The position numbers and the translations under genes were made by a program. From the NCBI RefSeq assembly GCF_003387575.1, contig NZ_QUAB01000043.1:1-64000 (forward strand): a stretch of DNA of 64,000 bases, read 5' to 3'. A model generated the notes under the pieces. That model was not told the origin of the DNA, did no database searches, and saw nothing but the letters and a program-made list of their open reading frames with translations. Shown in pieces: positions 48,513 to 56,618 of the stretch; positions within the stretch are counted from its first letter, which is position 1, and every line of letters starts with the position of its first letter. The DNA comes from Microbacterium bovistercoris. GTDB lineage: Bacteria > Actinomycetota > Actinomycetes > Actinomycetales > Microbacteriaceae.

Positions 48513-49577
48513 ATGCAACTCGGAATGATCGGACTGGGCCGGATGGGCGCCAACATCGTGCGCCGGCTGATGCGCGACGGGCACGACTGCGTCGTCTACG
48601 ACGTCAGCGCGGATGCGGTCTCCGCGCTCGCCGCGGAGGGCGCGACCGGAGCATCCGATCTCGCCGACTTCGCCGCGAAGCTGCAGACGCCGCGCGTGGT
48701 CTGGCTGATGGTTCCCGCCTCGCTCACCGGCAAGGTCGTCGACGACGTCGCGGCCGTGCTCGAACCCGGCGACATCATCATCGACGGCGGCAACTCGAAC
48801 TACCGCGACGACGTGCGCCGCGCCAAGGCGCTGCGCGAGCGCGGCATCGAGTACGTGGATGCCGGCACCAGCGGCGGCGTGTTCGGACTGGAGCGCGGGT
48901 ACTGTCTGATGGTCGGCGGCTCGGAGGCCGCGGTGAACCACATCGAGCCGCTGCTGAAGACGATCGCACCGGGCGCGGGCGACATCGAGCGCACGCCGGG
49001 ACGCACCGGCGAGCTCGCGCCCGAGGAGCAGGGCTACCTGCACTGCGGCCCGTCGGGTGCCGGCCACTTCGTGAAGATGGTGCACAACGGCATCGAGTAC
49101 GGCATCATGGCCGCGCTCGCCGAGGGCCTCAATCTGCTCGAGAACGCGGATGCCGGAGTGCGCGAGGCCGAGCACTCCGCAGAGGTCGCCCCGCTGGAGG
49201 AGCCGGAGTTCTACCAGTTCCCGATCGACACCGCGAAGGTCACCGAGCTGTGGCGCCGCGGATCCGTGGTGTCGTCGTGGCTGCTCGACCTGACCGCCGC
49301 CGCGCTGAACGAGAACCCGACGCTGACGGGCCTGGCCGGGCGGGTGTCCGACTCGGGTGAGGGCCGGTGGACGGTGAAGGCCGCGGTCGACGTGGGCGTG
49401 CCGGTTCCGGTGCTCGCCGCGTCGCTGTTCGAGCGGTTCGCCTCGCGTGACGAGGACCACTTCGCCAACCAGGTGCTCTCGGCGATGCGCCTGCAGTTCG
49501 GCGGTCACAAGGAGCTGCCCGCCGGCGACGTGCTCGAGGCCGGCGGACGGAAGTCGGATTCCCCGCCGGCTCGTTGA
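48513..49577 (+). CDS. gnd: 6-phosphogluconate dehydrogenase (decarboxylating), short type
   Basis: A 354-residue enzyme with the N-terminal cofactor motif GLGRMGANIVRRL, SGG in GTSGGVFGLERG and GPSGAGHFVKMVHNGIEYG with the catalytic Lys. It matches the short YqeC/GndA type that tends to prefer NAD. It converts 6-phosphogluconate to ribulose-5-phosphate. GGGAGAG precedes the ATG. It is also consistent with a gluconate catabolic role beside Gfo/Idh and ceramidase-like genes. Confidence 0.92.
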   Translation: MQLGMIGLGRMGANIVRRLMRDGHDCVVYDVSADAVSALAAEGATGASDLADFAAKLQTPRVVWLMVPASLTGKVVDDVAAVLEPGDIIIDGGNSNYRDDVRRAKALRERGIEYVDAGTSGGVFGLERGYCLMVGGSEAAVNHIEPLLKTIAPGAGDIERTPGRTGELAPEEQGYLHCGPSGAGHFVKMVHNGIEYGIMAALAEGLNLLENADAGVREAEHSAEVAPLEEPEFYQFPIDTAKVTELWRRGSVVSSWLLDLTAAALNENPTLTGLAGRVSDSGEGRWTVKAAVDVGVPVPVLAASLFERFASRDEDHFANQVLSAMRLQFGGHKELPAGDVLEAGGRKSDSPPAR

Positions 49578-49587
49578 CCCTTCCGCA

Positions 49588-49678
49588 CCCTGAGCGAGCG
49601 GAGCGAGACGAAGGGCGCCCTTCGTCTCGCTTCGCTCGCTCAGGGCCCGGGGGCGGCACGCTCCTCGCTCAGGACCCG
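49588..49678. repeat. Repeat family C, copy 4
   Basis: CCTGAGCGAGCGGAGCGAGA and its inverted copy CTCGCTTCGCTCGCTCAGG form a long hairpin between convergent genes. The end of the element supplies the stop codon and last residues of the response regulator. Confidence 0.85.
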
Positions 49679-50349
49679 GAGGACCCGGTGGTTCCCGGCG
49701 TCACCAGACCCGTCTCGTAGGCGAGCACGACGAGCGCTGCCCGGTCGCGGGCGCCCAGACGCGCGAGCAGCCGGCTGGCGTACGTGCGCGCGGTCGCGGG
49801 GCTGAGGTACAGCTCGGCCGCGATCTCGTCGTTGGTGTGGCCGCGTCCGATCAGCGTGAGCACCTCGATCTCGCGCTCGGTGAGCCCGTGCAACAGGCTG
49901 TCGTCGGTCCGTGTCCCGGAGGTGACGGCACGCATCACTGTCGCGGTCACCGCGGGATCGAGAAGGGAATCCCCCGCGGACACGGTGCGGATCGCGGCGC
50001 GCAGGTCCTCGGGTGAGACATCCTTCAACAGATATCCGGCCGCACCCGAACGGATCGCCTCGTAGACGTGCTCGTCCTCGTCGAAGGTCGTGAGCACGAG
50101 TACCCGGGTGCCGTCGAGCGCCGGGTCGGCGACGATCTCGCGGGTCGCCTGCAGACCGTCCATCACCGGCATCCGGATGTCCATCAGGACGACATCGGGA
50201 CGCAGTTCGCGTACGCGGGACAGCCCTGCCCTCCCGTCCTGCGCCTCGCCGGTCACGACGATGTCGCCGTCGCGCTCCGCGAGCGGGCGCAGTCCCGCGC
50301 GGACGAGTTCCTGGTCGTCCACGAGGACCACGCTGATCTGCCCGGTCAT
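49669..50349 (-). CDS. NarL/LuxR-family response regulator
   Basis: A 226-residue regulator. The receiver domain has the acidic pair at 11-12 and the phosphoacceptor Asp57 in LMDIRMP, with LLKDVSPEDL at its end. The LuxR helix-turn-helix is LTEREIEVLTLIGRGHTNDEIA. It overlaps the kinase gene by ATGA. Its C-terminal tail (TTGSSGS) comes from repeat C. Confidence 0.94.
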   Translation of the reverse strand: MTGQISVVLVDDQELVRAGLRPLAERDGDIVVTGEAQDGRAGLSRVRELRPDVVLMDIRMPVMDGLQATREIVADPALDGTRVLVLTTFDEDEHVYEAIRSGAAGYLLKDVSPEDLRAAIRTVSAGDSLLDPAVTATVMRAVTSGTRTDDSLLHGLTEREIEVLTLIGRGHTNDEIAAELYLSPATARTYASRLLARLGARDRAALVVLAYETGLVTPGTTGSSGS

Positions 50350-51503
50350 GCGATCTCCTCCTCGCCGCTCAGCGGCAGCCGCGCGTCCACGACGAACCCG
50401 GTCGCGGAGCGTCCCGCGGCCAGAGTGCCTCCGAGCATCTCGGCGCGCTCGCGCATCCCGCGGATGCCTGCACCCCCTTCGCCGGTGGCGCTCGATCCCC
50501 GACCGCCGCCGTCGTCCGTGATGCTCAGTTCCAGGACGTCACCGTCCGCCGTGGCCGAGACCGCGATCTGCGTGGCGTCGGCGTGGCGGAGCACGTTCGT
50601 CAGCGACTCCTGCACGATGCGGTACGCCGCGGCATCCACCGCCTTCGGCAGGTCCGCGACCGCGATCACGGCGTCCACGCGCAACCCTGCTCCGCGTGCG
50701 GCGGCGAACAGCGGCTCCGTCGACGCCAGGCCCAATACGGGTTCCGGCTCTGTCTGCCGGTCATCGCGCAGCACCTTCACCGTGCGGCGCAGCTCGCGCA
50801 GCGCCTCGGACGTCGCGGCCCGCACCTCGTCGAGCGCGGCGCGCGTGGCTTCGGGATCGTCGGCTTCCGCCGCCACGCCGGCGTGAAGCGACGCGACCGA
50901 CAGGGTGTGGCCGATCGTGTCGTGCAGGTCGCGGGCCATGCGCATGCGCTCCTCGTGCAGGCGCGCGTCGGCGGCGTGCGCCTCTTCGGCGGCGGTGAGC
51001 CGGGCGATCAGCCGGGTGCGCTCCCGCGCCTCGCGCGTGAGCCGCACCGCCGTGCCGAGCGCGATCGCCGCGGCGGCGAGGGCCACCTCGGTCATGAACG
51101 TGTAGCCGTTCAGCGCGGAATCGGGCTCGGTGCCGTCCATGCGATAGACGGATGCCACGGCGATGAGCACTGCGGCCCCGATGGCGGCCCACCACGGACG
51201 CCTCATCTCGGCCGTCGAGTACAGCGCGCCCACCGCGGGCAGCACCATGCCGATCGGAGGAAGGTCGATCGTGTAATAGCCGAAGATCCCGAGGATCGAC
51301 ACCGCCAGCACGGCCAGCGGGAACCGGCGCCGCAGCAGCAGGATCGCCCCGAAGCCGGCCGCAGCCAGGTATGCGCCCCACGACGTGCGGCCGTCCGGAT
51401 CGGCGGCGATCACCACGGCGATCACCAGTGCGACGGCGAGCGCCAGCGCCACGTCGCCGAGACGCGCGTCGACCCCGGTCCTGCCGGCAGCGGTTTCGGT
51501 CAC
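50346..51503 (-). CDS. Sensor histidine kinase (HisKA_3)
   Basis: A 385-residue kinase with about five to six hydrophobic segments in the first half, the phosphoacceptor histidine in DLHDTIGHTLSVASLHAG and the ATPase motif DDGGG. The sensor part is membrane-embedded with short loops, which suggests intramembrane or envelope sensing. It is co-transcribed with the response regulator and divergent from a membrane protein/multicopper oxidase pair, which may be its target. Confidence 0.94.
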   Translation of the reverse strand: MTETAAGRTGVDARLGDVALALAVALVIAVVIAADPDGRTSWGAYLAAAGFGAILLLRRRFPLAVLAVSILGIFGYYTIDLPPIGMVLPAVGALYSTAEMRRPWWAAIGAAVLIAVASVYRMDGTEPDSALNGYTFMTEVALAAAAIALGTAVRLTREARERTRLIARLTAAEEAHAADARLHEERMRMARDLHDTIGHTLSVASLHAGVAAEADDPEATRAALDEVRAATSEALRELRRTVKVLRDDRQTEPEPVLGLASTEPLFAAARGAGLRVDAVIAVADLPKAVDAAAYRIVQESLTNVLRHADATQIAVSATADGDVLELSITDDGGGRGSSATGEGGAGIRGMRERAEMLGGTLAAGRSATGFVVDARLPLSGEEEIA

Positions 51504-51556
51504 GCCCTCAGGATACGAATCGATGCCCCTTCTGCGCAGTCGCCGCCGGGCGATGC

Positions 51557-51582
51557 GGGATGTCGCCTCAAGGCGACATCCC
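51557..51582. promoter_or_regulatory. Perfect palindrome, likely response-regulator operator
   Basis: GGGATGTCGCC-TCAA-GGCGACATCCC, an 11-bp perfect stem, lies between the kinase gene and the divergent membrane protein gene. NarL-type regulators often bind palindromes of this kind in the promoter they control, so it is a likely target. Confidence 0.65.
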
Positions 51583-51667
51583 GGGGAAGACCGCGCGACT
51601 GCAGGCGATGCGAGAAGACGACCGCGGGCCGATGTGCCGTCGGTCGCCGTCGGGGAGCGTGGATGTC

Positions 51668-52072
51668 ATGACGAACAACACCACTCGCACAACCCCTGCA
51701 CTGCCCTGGATGCTCATCCTCGGCCTGGCCTCGCTCTCGCTGTTGTGGCCGCTGACCACCCTGCTCGGAGTGGGCAACGGCGCACCGCGGGCACTGATGA
51801 TCCTCGGCGTCACCGCGGCCGTGTGGGTCGGCATGGTCGGGTTCGGCCGCGTGCGCCGCCCCGTGCTGACGCTCACGATCACCGGCCTCGTCTACGGCTT
51901 CATCGCCCTCGTCCTCGCCGGCATCACTCCCGGCGGCGGCGGGCCGTTCGGCGACACCGCCAGCCTGTGGGGGCTCATCCCGGGCCTGATCATGAATGCC
52001 GGCGTGGGTGCACTGGTCGGGCTGCTCGCGCTCGCCGTGCAGAAGATGATCGGTCCCCGGAAGGAGGCGTGA
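51668..52072 (+). CDS. Unknown small membrane protein
   Basis: Not assigned to a family. The 134-residue protein has about four hydrophobic segments (for example MLILGLASLSLLWPL and LTLTITGLVYGFIALVLA) and a short basic C-terminus. It overlaps the multicopper oxidase gene by TGATG and is divergent from the two-component system, which probably regulates both. Confidence 0.82.
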   Translation: MTNNTTRTTPALPWMLILGLASLSLLWPLTTLLGVGNGAPRALMILGVTAAVWVGMVGFGRVRRPVLTLTITGLVYGFIALVLAGITPGGGGPFGDTASLWGLIPGLIMNAGVGALVGLLALAVQKMIGPRKEA

Positions 52073-53559
52073 TGCGGCGATCATCGAAGGCCGCGGCTGT
52101 CGTGGCGCTGCTGCTCGCGGCATCCGGTCTCACCGCCTGCGGCATCTCGACGTCGCCGGTCACCGAGCACGAGTTCGTCAACGAACTGGCCGTGCCGCCG
52201 CTGGCGGAATCGACCGTCGAAAGCGGCGTGCGCACCTTTCAGCTCACGGCGCAGAAGGGCATCACCGACTTCCCCGGCATCGGCGAATCGGAGACATGGG
52301 GCTTCAACGGCGCGTTCCTCGGGCCCACCCTCCGCGCCACGCGCGGCGAGAAGGTGGCCGTGCAGGTCGACAACGAGCTCGGCCGTCCGACCAGCGTGCA
52401 CTGGCACGGGATGCATCTGCCGGCCGCGATGGATGGCGGTCCGCACCAGATGGTCGAACCCGGCGCGACCTGGACGCCGTCATGGACGGTCGACCAGCCG
52501 GCGTCGACGCTCTGGTACCACCCGCATCCGCACGGCGAGACCGAGGAGCACGTCTACCGGGGCCTGGCGGGGATGTTCATCCTCGACGACGACGCGAGCG
52601 CTGCGGCATCCCTGCCGAACGAGTACGGCGTCGACGACCTGCCGCTGATCGTGCAGGACAAGAAGTTCGACGACGGCGAGCTGGAGTACGACCGCAACGG
52701 TTCGGAGCCGGGCATCCTCGGCGACACCGTGCTCGTCAACGGCACGGTCGGGCCGTACGCCGACGTCTCCACCGAGCGCGTGCGCCTGCGGCTGCTGAAC
52801 GGGTCGACCGCGCGCACCTACACGTTCGCCTTCGAGGATCGCCCGATGACCTTGATCGCCACCGACGGAGGGTTCCTGGACGCACCGCTGTCGCAGGAGC
52901 GGGTGCGACTCGCGCCGGGCGAACGGGCCGAGGTCGTCGTGACGTTCGAACCGGGCGAGACCGTCCGGCTGCGCTCGCTCAAGACCGACCTCGGCGGGAT
53001 CGTGGTGCCCCAGACCGCGGGCGGCAACGACGAGTTCGACGTGATCGAATTCCGTGCCGCCGAGAAGCTGACCCCGTCGCCCGAGCCGTCCTGGCCGGCG
53101 GCGAAGGATGCTGCGGCCGACGAGGTGCACGAGTCCGAGGCATCCGTCACCCGCGAGTTCGTGCTGAACACGCGCGAGATCAACGGGGAGGAGATGGACA
53201 TGTCGCGCATCGACGAGGTCGCGTACGTCGGCGACACCGAGGTGTGGAACGTGAAGAGCACCCAGCCGATCCCGCACAGCTTCCACATCCACGACGTGCA
53301 GTTCCGCATCCTGTCCATCGACGGCAAGGCCCCGCCGCCCGAGCTCGCGGGGCCGAAGGACACGATCTACCTGCAGCCGAACGTCGACTACCGGCTGCTG
53401 ATGCGGTTCGAGGACTACGCCGATCCGGCCATCCCGTACATGTACCACTGCCACATGCTGATGCACGAGGACGAGGGCATGATGGGCCAGTTCGTCGTGA
53501 TCGAGCGAGGGCAGGAGGGCGAGGTGGGCATGCCGGAGATGGAGGGCCATCACCACTGA
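52072..53559 (+). CDS. Multicopper oxidase lipoprotein
   Basis: A 495-residue protein with a lipoprotein signal ending in LTAC. All four copper-ligand motifs are present: HWHGMH, HPHPHG, HSFHIHD and HCHMLMHED, so copper types 1, 2 and 3 can all be bound. It would oxidise metal ions or phenols outside the membrane. The C-terminus is His/Met-rich (MPEMEGHHH). AAGGAGG lies inside the upstream gene. A copper-resistance role is plausible, yet control seems to be by the NarL-type system, not the CsoR-like operator 8.7 kb away. Confidence 0.93.
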   Translation: MRRSSKAAAVVALLLAASGLTACGISTSPVTEHEFVNELAVPPLAESTVESGVRTFQLTAQKGITDFPGIGESETWGFNGAFLGPTLRATRGEKVAVQVDNELGRPTSVHWHGMHLPAAMDGGPHQMVEPGATWTPSWTVDQPASTLWYHPHPHGETEEHVYRGLAGMFILDDDASAAASLPNEYGVDDLPLIVQDKKFDDGELEYDRNGSEPGILGDTVLVNGTVGPYADVSTERVRLRLLNGSTARTYTFAFEDRPMTLIATDGGFLDAPLSQERVRLAPGERAEVVVTFEPGETVRLRSLKTDLGGIVVPQTAGGNDEFDVIEFRAAEKLTPSPEPSWPAAKDAAADEVHESEASVTREFVLNTREINGEEMDMSRIDEVAYVGDTEVWNVKSTQPIPHSFHIHDVQFRILSIDGKAPPPELAGPKDTIYLQPNVDYRLLMRFEDYADPAIPYMYHCHMLMHEDEGMMGQFVVIERGQEGEVGMPEMEGHHH

Positions 53560-53584
53560 CCTCCGTTGATTTGCCCCGGCCTCG

Positions 53585-53668
53585 CAGATGGCGGACGGAT
53601 CTGCATATGGCGGGCGAAACGCCGTCAGGTCGGCAGCCATGCGCGATTTCGTCCGCCATCCGCGGGCC
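53585..53668. repeat. Repeat family B, copy 3
   Basis: An imperfect palindrome (GATGGCGGA...GGCGGGCGAAACGCCGT...TCCGCCATCCG) between the multicopper oxidase and the convergent unknown gene, closely matching 14953-15033. Confidence 0.75.
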
Positions 53669-53699
53669 GCATCCGCGTCCGGATGCGCGGATGCCGAGG

Positions 53700-54590
53700 T
53701 CAGGGCGTCTCGGGGTCGCGCAGCGGCATCCGGTCGGCCGGCGGGGCCGGCTTCGGCTGCGACACCGGGATGCGCTCCGGCTCAGGCTCCGGGCCCGACT
53801 CCGGCTGCGGCGTCGGGGTAGCCTCCGCCTTCGGCGCCGCCTGCGGAGTGGCATCCGGCTGCGCGGGCAGCTCGCGCGCGACCTGCTTCTCGAGCACGGT
53901 GACGGCCTGCTCCGAGAGCACGATCAGCCCGTCGAGCTCCTCGCGCACGCGCTTGTAGGCGACGTTGCGCTCGGCCTGCGTGGCCGACTCGTCGACGGCG
54001 ACCTTCAGCAGCTGCTGCGCGCGGTCGAGGCGCTTGCGCTCGTCCTCGGTGAAGGTCGAGTTACGCAGGCGCCGGGCCTCCTTCTCGGCGATCTCGAAGG
54101 CGACGGAGTAATTGCCGACCGCGTCGAGATACTCGGTGACCTGCTGCTCGCTCACCTTCGCATCGGCGGATGCCGGGCGCAGGGCGTCTGCGGTCTTCTT
54201 GGCCCTCAGGAACGCGGCGGTCAGCGGTTGCCGTCCGTCGCTCATGGCGGGGAAGGCGATGAGCTTGGCGACGTCGAGCTCGTAGTCCAGCCAGCGCGCG
54301 GTGATCTCGTCGTGCTCGGCGAACAGGCGGGTGAGCAGGTCGGCGTGACTCTCGGCCTGCTTCTTCTCCTGCTGCCTCTTCGTCGGCACCGGACCGGTCT
54401 TGCCGCCGCGCGCGGCGATCTGTGCCGCCTTGATCTCGCCCTTCAGCCGCAGGGTCTCCAGGCGGCGCTCATGCCGGCGCTTGGCGCTGCGCTCCCACGC
54501 CTTGCTGATGCCGCCGGCCACACCCATGAGCGGGAAGACGAGCCACCAGTAGTTGCCCGCCCAATCCCAGAACCCCTGCCAGAACTCCAT
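53700..54590 (-). CDS. Unknown single-pass protein with proline-rich tail
   Basis: The 296-residue product starts with a membrane helix (WWLVFPLMGVAGG) and continues with a long, charged, probably coiled-coil helical body (residues about 35-225). The last 60 residues are Pro/Glu/Ala-rich (PEPEPERIPV). No family is recognised. It could be an inner-membrane scaffold with its body in the cytoplasm. Confidence 0.8.
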   Translation of the reverse strand: MEFWQGFWDWAGNYWWLVFPLMGVAGGISKAWERSAKRRHERRLETLRLKGEIKAAQIAARGGKTGPVPTKRQQEKKQAESHADLLTRLFAEHDEITARWLDYELDVAKLIAFPAMSDGRQPLTAAFLRAKKTADALRPASADAKVSEQQVTEYLDAVGNYSVAFEIAEKEARRLRNSTFTEDERKRLDRAQQLLKVAVDESATQAERNVAYKRVREELDGLIVLSEQAVTVLEKQVARELPAQPDATPQAAPKAEATPTPQPESGPEPEPERIPVSQPKPAPPADRMPLRDPETP

Positions 54591-54643
54591 GATGCGTTCA
54601 GCCTAATGCGGTCGGCATGCCGTGTGTCCGGCCTTGTCGCCTG

Positions 54644-54708
54644 TTGCTCCGGTCTCACCGGCTGCGGGTGTGGGGCCGTGCGGACCCGCAACGGATGAGA
54701 CCGGAGCC
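54644..54708. repeat. Repeat family A, copy 5
   Basis: Arms TTGCTCCGGTCTCACCGG and ATGAGACCGGAGC lie between two minus-strand genes, with the same GCGGGTG/CACCCGC-like centre (here GACCCGC). Confidence 0.8.
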
Positions 54709-54723
54709 GATCGAGCAGGGCCT

Positions 54724-55059
54724 TCAAGCGGCACACGCCACGCACTGGTCCGCGAACGGACGCACCTCGAGCCGCGCGGCGGGGATCGGATTCCCGCATC
54801 CGGTGCAGATGCCGTAAGTGCCGGCCTCCAGCCGCGCCAGTGCGTCGTCGACCTGCCGCAGTTCGGCCGCGGCCGCGTCGGCGAGGCCGGACAGTCGCGA
54901 CCATTCCGACGACAGCGTCACACCCTCGGGGTCGTGTTCGTCGTCGTCGTTCGAGCCCTCGCGATCGTGCACGAGCGCCTGCAGGGCGGATGCCGCGGAC
55001 GCGGCGCGCGCTGCGGCCTCGGCACGCAGGCGCCGCAGATTCTCGCGCTGATCAGGCAT
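54724..55059 (-). CDS. DksA/TraR-type C4 zinc-finger protein
   Basis: A 111-residue protein with a helical N-terminal part and a C-terminal zinc finger CTGCGNP...CVAC. TraR/DksA-family proteins bind the secondary channel of RNA polymerase, but short actinobacterial members are less well studied. It is monocistronic, flanked by a repeat A copy and a hairpin. Confidence 0.9.
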   Translation of the reverse strand: MPDQRENLRRLRAEAAARAASAASALQALVHDREGSNDDDEHDPEGVTLSSEWSRLSGLADAAAAELRQVDDALARLEAGTYGICTGCGNPIPAARLEVRPFADQCVACAA

Positions 55060-55103
55060 CCCGTCATCCTAGTGCTGGCGGGGTGTCCTGGCGCGGCGGC
55101 AAC

Positions 55104-55171
55104 GCTCCGGATCTCTGCAGAATCTCGGAGCGGCTGGTCGAGACCTCTCCGCGATTCCGCAGATCTCCGAG
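55104..55171. terminator. Long inverted repeat after cupin gene
   Basis: GCTCCGGATCTCTGCAGAAT... and ...GATTCCGCAGATCTCCGAG can pair over about 26 bp with a few mismatches. It lies downstream of the minus-strand cupin gene and probably terminates it. Confidence 0.55.
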
Positions 55172-55193
55172 AAGGCGCGGCCGATCCCGGCGC

Positions 55194-55514
55194 CTACTCC
55201 AGCCACTCCGTGATGAAACGGTCGTTCGCGTGGATGTGGGTCGCCTCGTAGATGCCGCCGTCGAGCACCTCGAAGCGGTGCGCGATCAGTGCCGGGACGA
55301 CGAGGACCTGCCCGCCGACACCGACGAGCTGCTCGTCACCGACGGTGAACAGCGCTCTGCCGCGGTGGATGACGAACGTCTCGGCGTACGGATGACGGTG
55401 CAGGCGGGGACCCGCGCCCGCGGACGCGTACTCCCGGATGATGCTGACCGGCGATCCGATCAGGTGGCCCTCGATGTTCGCGTCGCGCGCGACGTCGAAC
55501 GGCTGGATGGTCAT
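55194..55514 (-). CDS. Cupin domain protein
   Basis: A 106-residue single-domain cupin with metal-type motifs HRHPYAETFVIHRG and VPALIAHRFE. GGGAGG lies upstream of the ATG. It probably binds a metal and a small ligand; the reaction is unknown. Confidence 0.85.
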   Translation of the reverse strand: MTIQPFDVARDANIEGHLIGSPVSIIREYASAGAGPRLHRHPYAETFVIHRGRALFTVGDEQLVGVGGQVLVVPALIAHRFEVLDGGIYEATHIHANDRFITEWLE

Positions 55515-55635
55515 GGCATGCCTCCCGGTGCGCTTTCCGGCCGAGGCTACGCCGAGTCCCGGCCCGGCGCGAGGCCCTCTGCGACTGCGCAAGGATGATC
55601 AAGCGCGGCGGCCCGCAGAGGAGCACGATGGGGAC

Positions 55636-56559
55636 ATGAGCAGCCCCGCGGACACCTTCGCGACCTTCGTCGACCGGCTCGCCGACGCGCTGCGCGACGA
55701 CGAGGCCGGCACGATCGACGGTGCGGAGCTGGCCGCTCGGGTCGGGTTCTCGCGCTTCCACCTCGACCGGATCATCCGGTCGGTGGCGGGCGAGAACCCC
55801 GGGGCGTTCCGCCGCCGCATCCTGCTGGAGCGCGCCGCGTTCCGCATGCTGACGACGCGGATGCCGCTGCTCGATGTCGCCGTCGATGCCGGCTATTCGT
55901 CGCACGAGGCCTTCACCCGCGCGTTCACGCGCGAGTTCGGAGAGCCTCCGGCGCAGTGGCGGCACACCGCGGCGACGTTCCGACTGCCGGCCGGCAACGG
56001 AGTGCATTTCCACCCGCCGGGGAGCATCCGGCTTCCCATGAGAGACAAGGAGAGCGAGATGGAACTTCTGGAGCGCATGACCGCGCATCACATCTGGCTG
56101 ACCGGGGAGATGATCCGGGTGGCCGGCGAGCTCGGCAGCGACGAGCTGAACCGGCCGATCGAGGTCGACGTCGATGACGACGAGCAGAGCGTCAGGTCAC
56201 TGCTGGCCCGGCTGGTCGGGCAGCTGGCGATGTGGAACGCCGTGATGGCCGGCCGGCCCTACGACCTGCAGATCGAGCAGCACCAATCGCTCGGCGACCT
56301 GCGAGACATCCTCGCCGTTGAGGGGCCGGCGTTCCACGAGCACGTCCGCGAGGTCACCGCAGGGGAGCGCCTCGACGAGACGTTCGTCGACGCATCCGGC
56401 GAGCCGGTCGAGGTGATCAGCTACGGCGGCAACCTCGCGCACATCCTCACCTTCGCCGCCTACCGCCGGGTGCTCGTGCTGCTGGCGCTGAACGCCGCCG
56501 GGCACGGCGAGCTGGGCTGGGGAGACCCGCGGTTCTGGGTCGCAGAGCCCGCCGGCTGA
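55636..56559 (+). CDS. AraC-type HTH fused to a DinB-like domain
   Basis: A 307-residue protein. Residues about 10-115 form the AraC double helix-turn-helix (RVGFSRFHLDRIIRSV and VAVDAGYSSHEAFTRAF). From residue about 145 a DinB/YfiT-like four-helix bundle follows (LERMTAHHIWLTGEMIRV), which binds metal and thiols in related proteins. The fusion suggests a transcription factor with its own sensing or detoxifying domain. Divergent from the cupin gene. Confidence 0.9.
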   Translation: MSSPADTFATFVDRLADALRDDEAGTIDGAELAARVGFSRFHLDRIIRSVAGENPGAFRRRILLERAAFRMLTTRMPLLDVAVDAGYSSHEAFTRAFTREFGEPPAQWRHTAATFRLPAGNGVHFHPPGSIRLPMRDKESEMELLERMTAHHIWLTGEMIRVAGELGSDELNRPIEVDVDDDEQSVRSLLARLVGQLAMWNAVMAGRPYDLQIEQHQSLGDLRDILAVEGPAFHEHVREVTAGERLDETFVDASGEPVEVISYGGNLAHILTFAAYRRVLVLLALNAAGHGELGWGDPRFWVAEPAG

Positions 56560-56570
56560 TCCCGGATGCA

Positions 56571-56609
56571 GAGGCGCCCGCCGCCCCTCGTGAGGGCGCC
56601 GGGCGCTTC
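56571..56609. terminator. Terminator between convergent genes
   Basis: GAGGCGCCCGCCGCCC pairs with GGGCGCCGGGCGCTTC (14 of 16 bases) around a 7-nt loop, between the AraC-DinB gene and the esterase-GDPD gene. Confidence 0.65.
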
Positions 56610-56618
56610 CGTGCCGGG

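Noticed and set aside
45972..49508. A huge minus-strand open frame that spans three genes
   Set aside because: Only its last 314 codons form a real protein (Gfo/Idh, from ATG 46916). The rest is antisense to the ceramidase-like and 6-phosphogluconate dehydrogenase genes.
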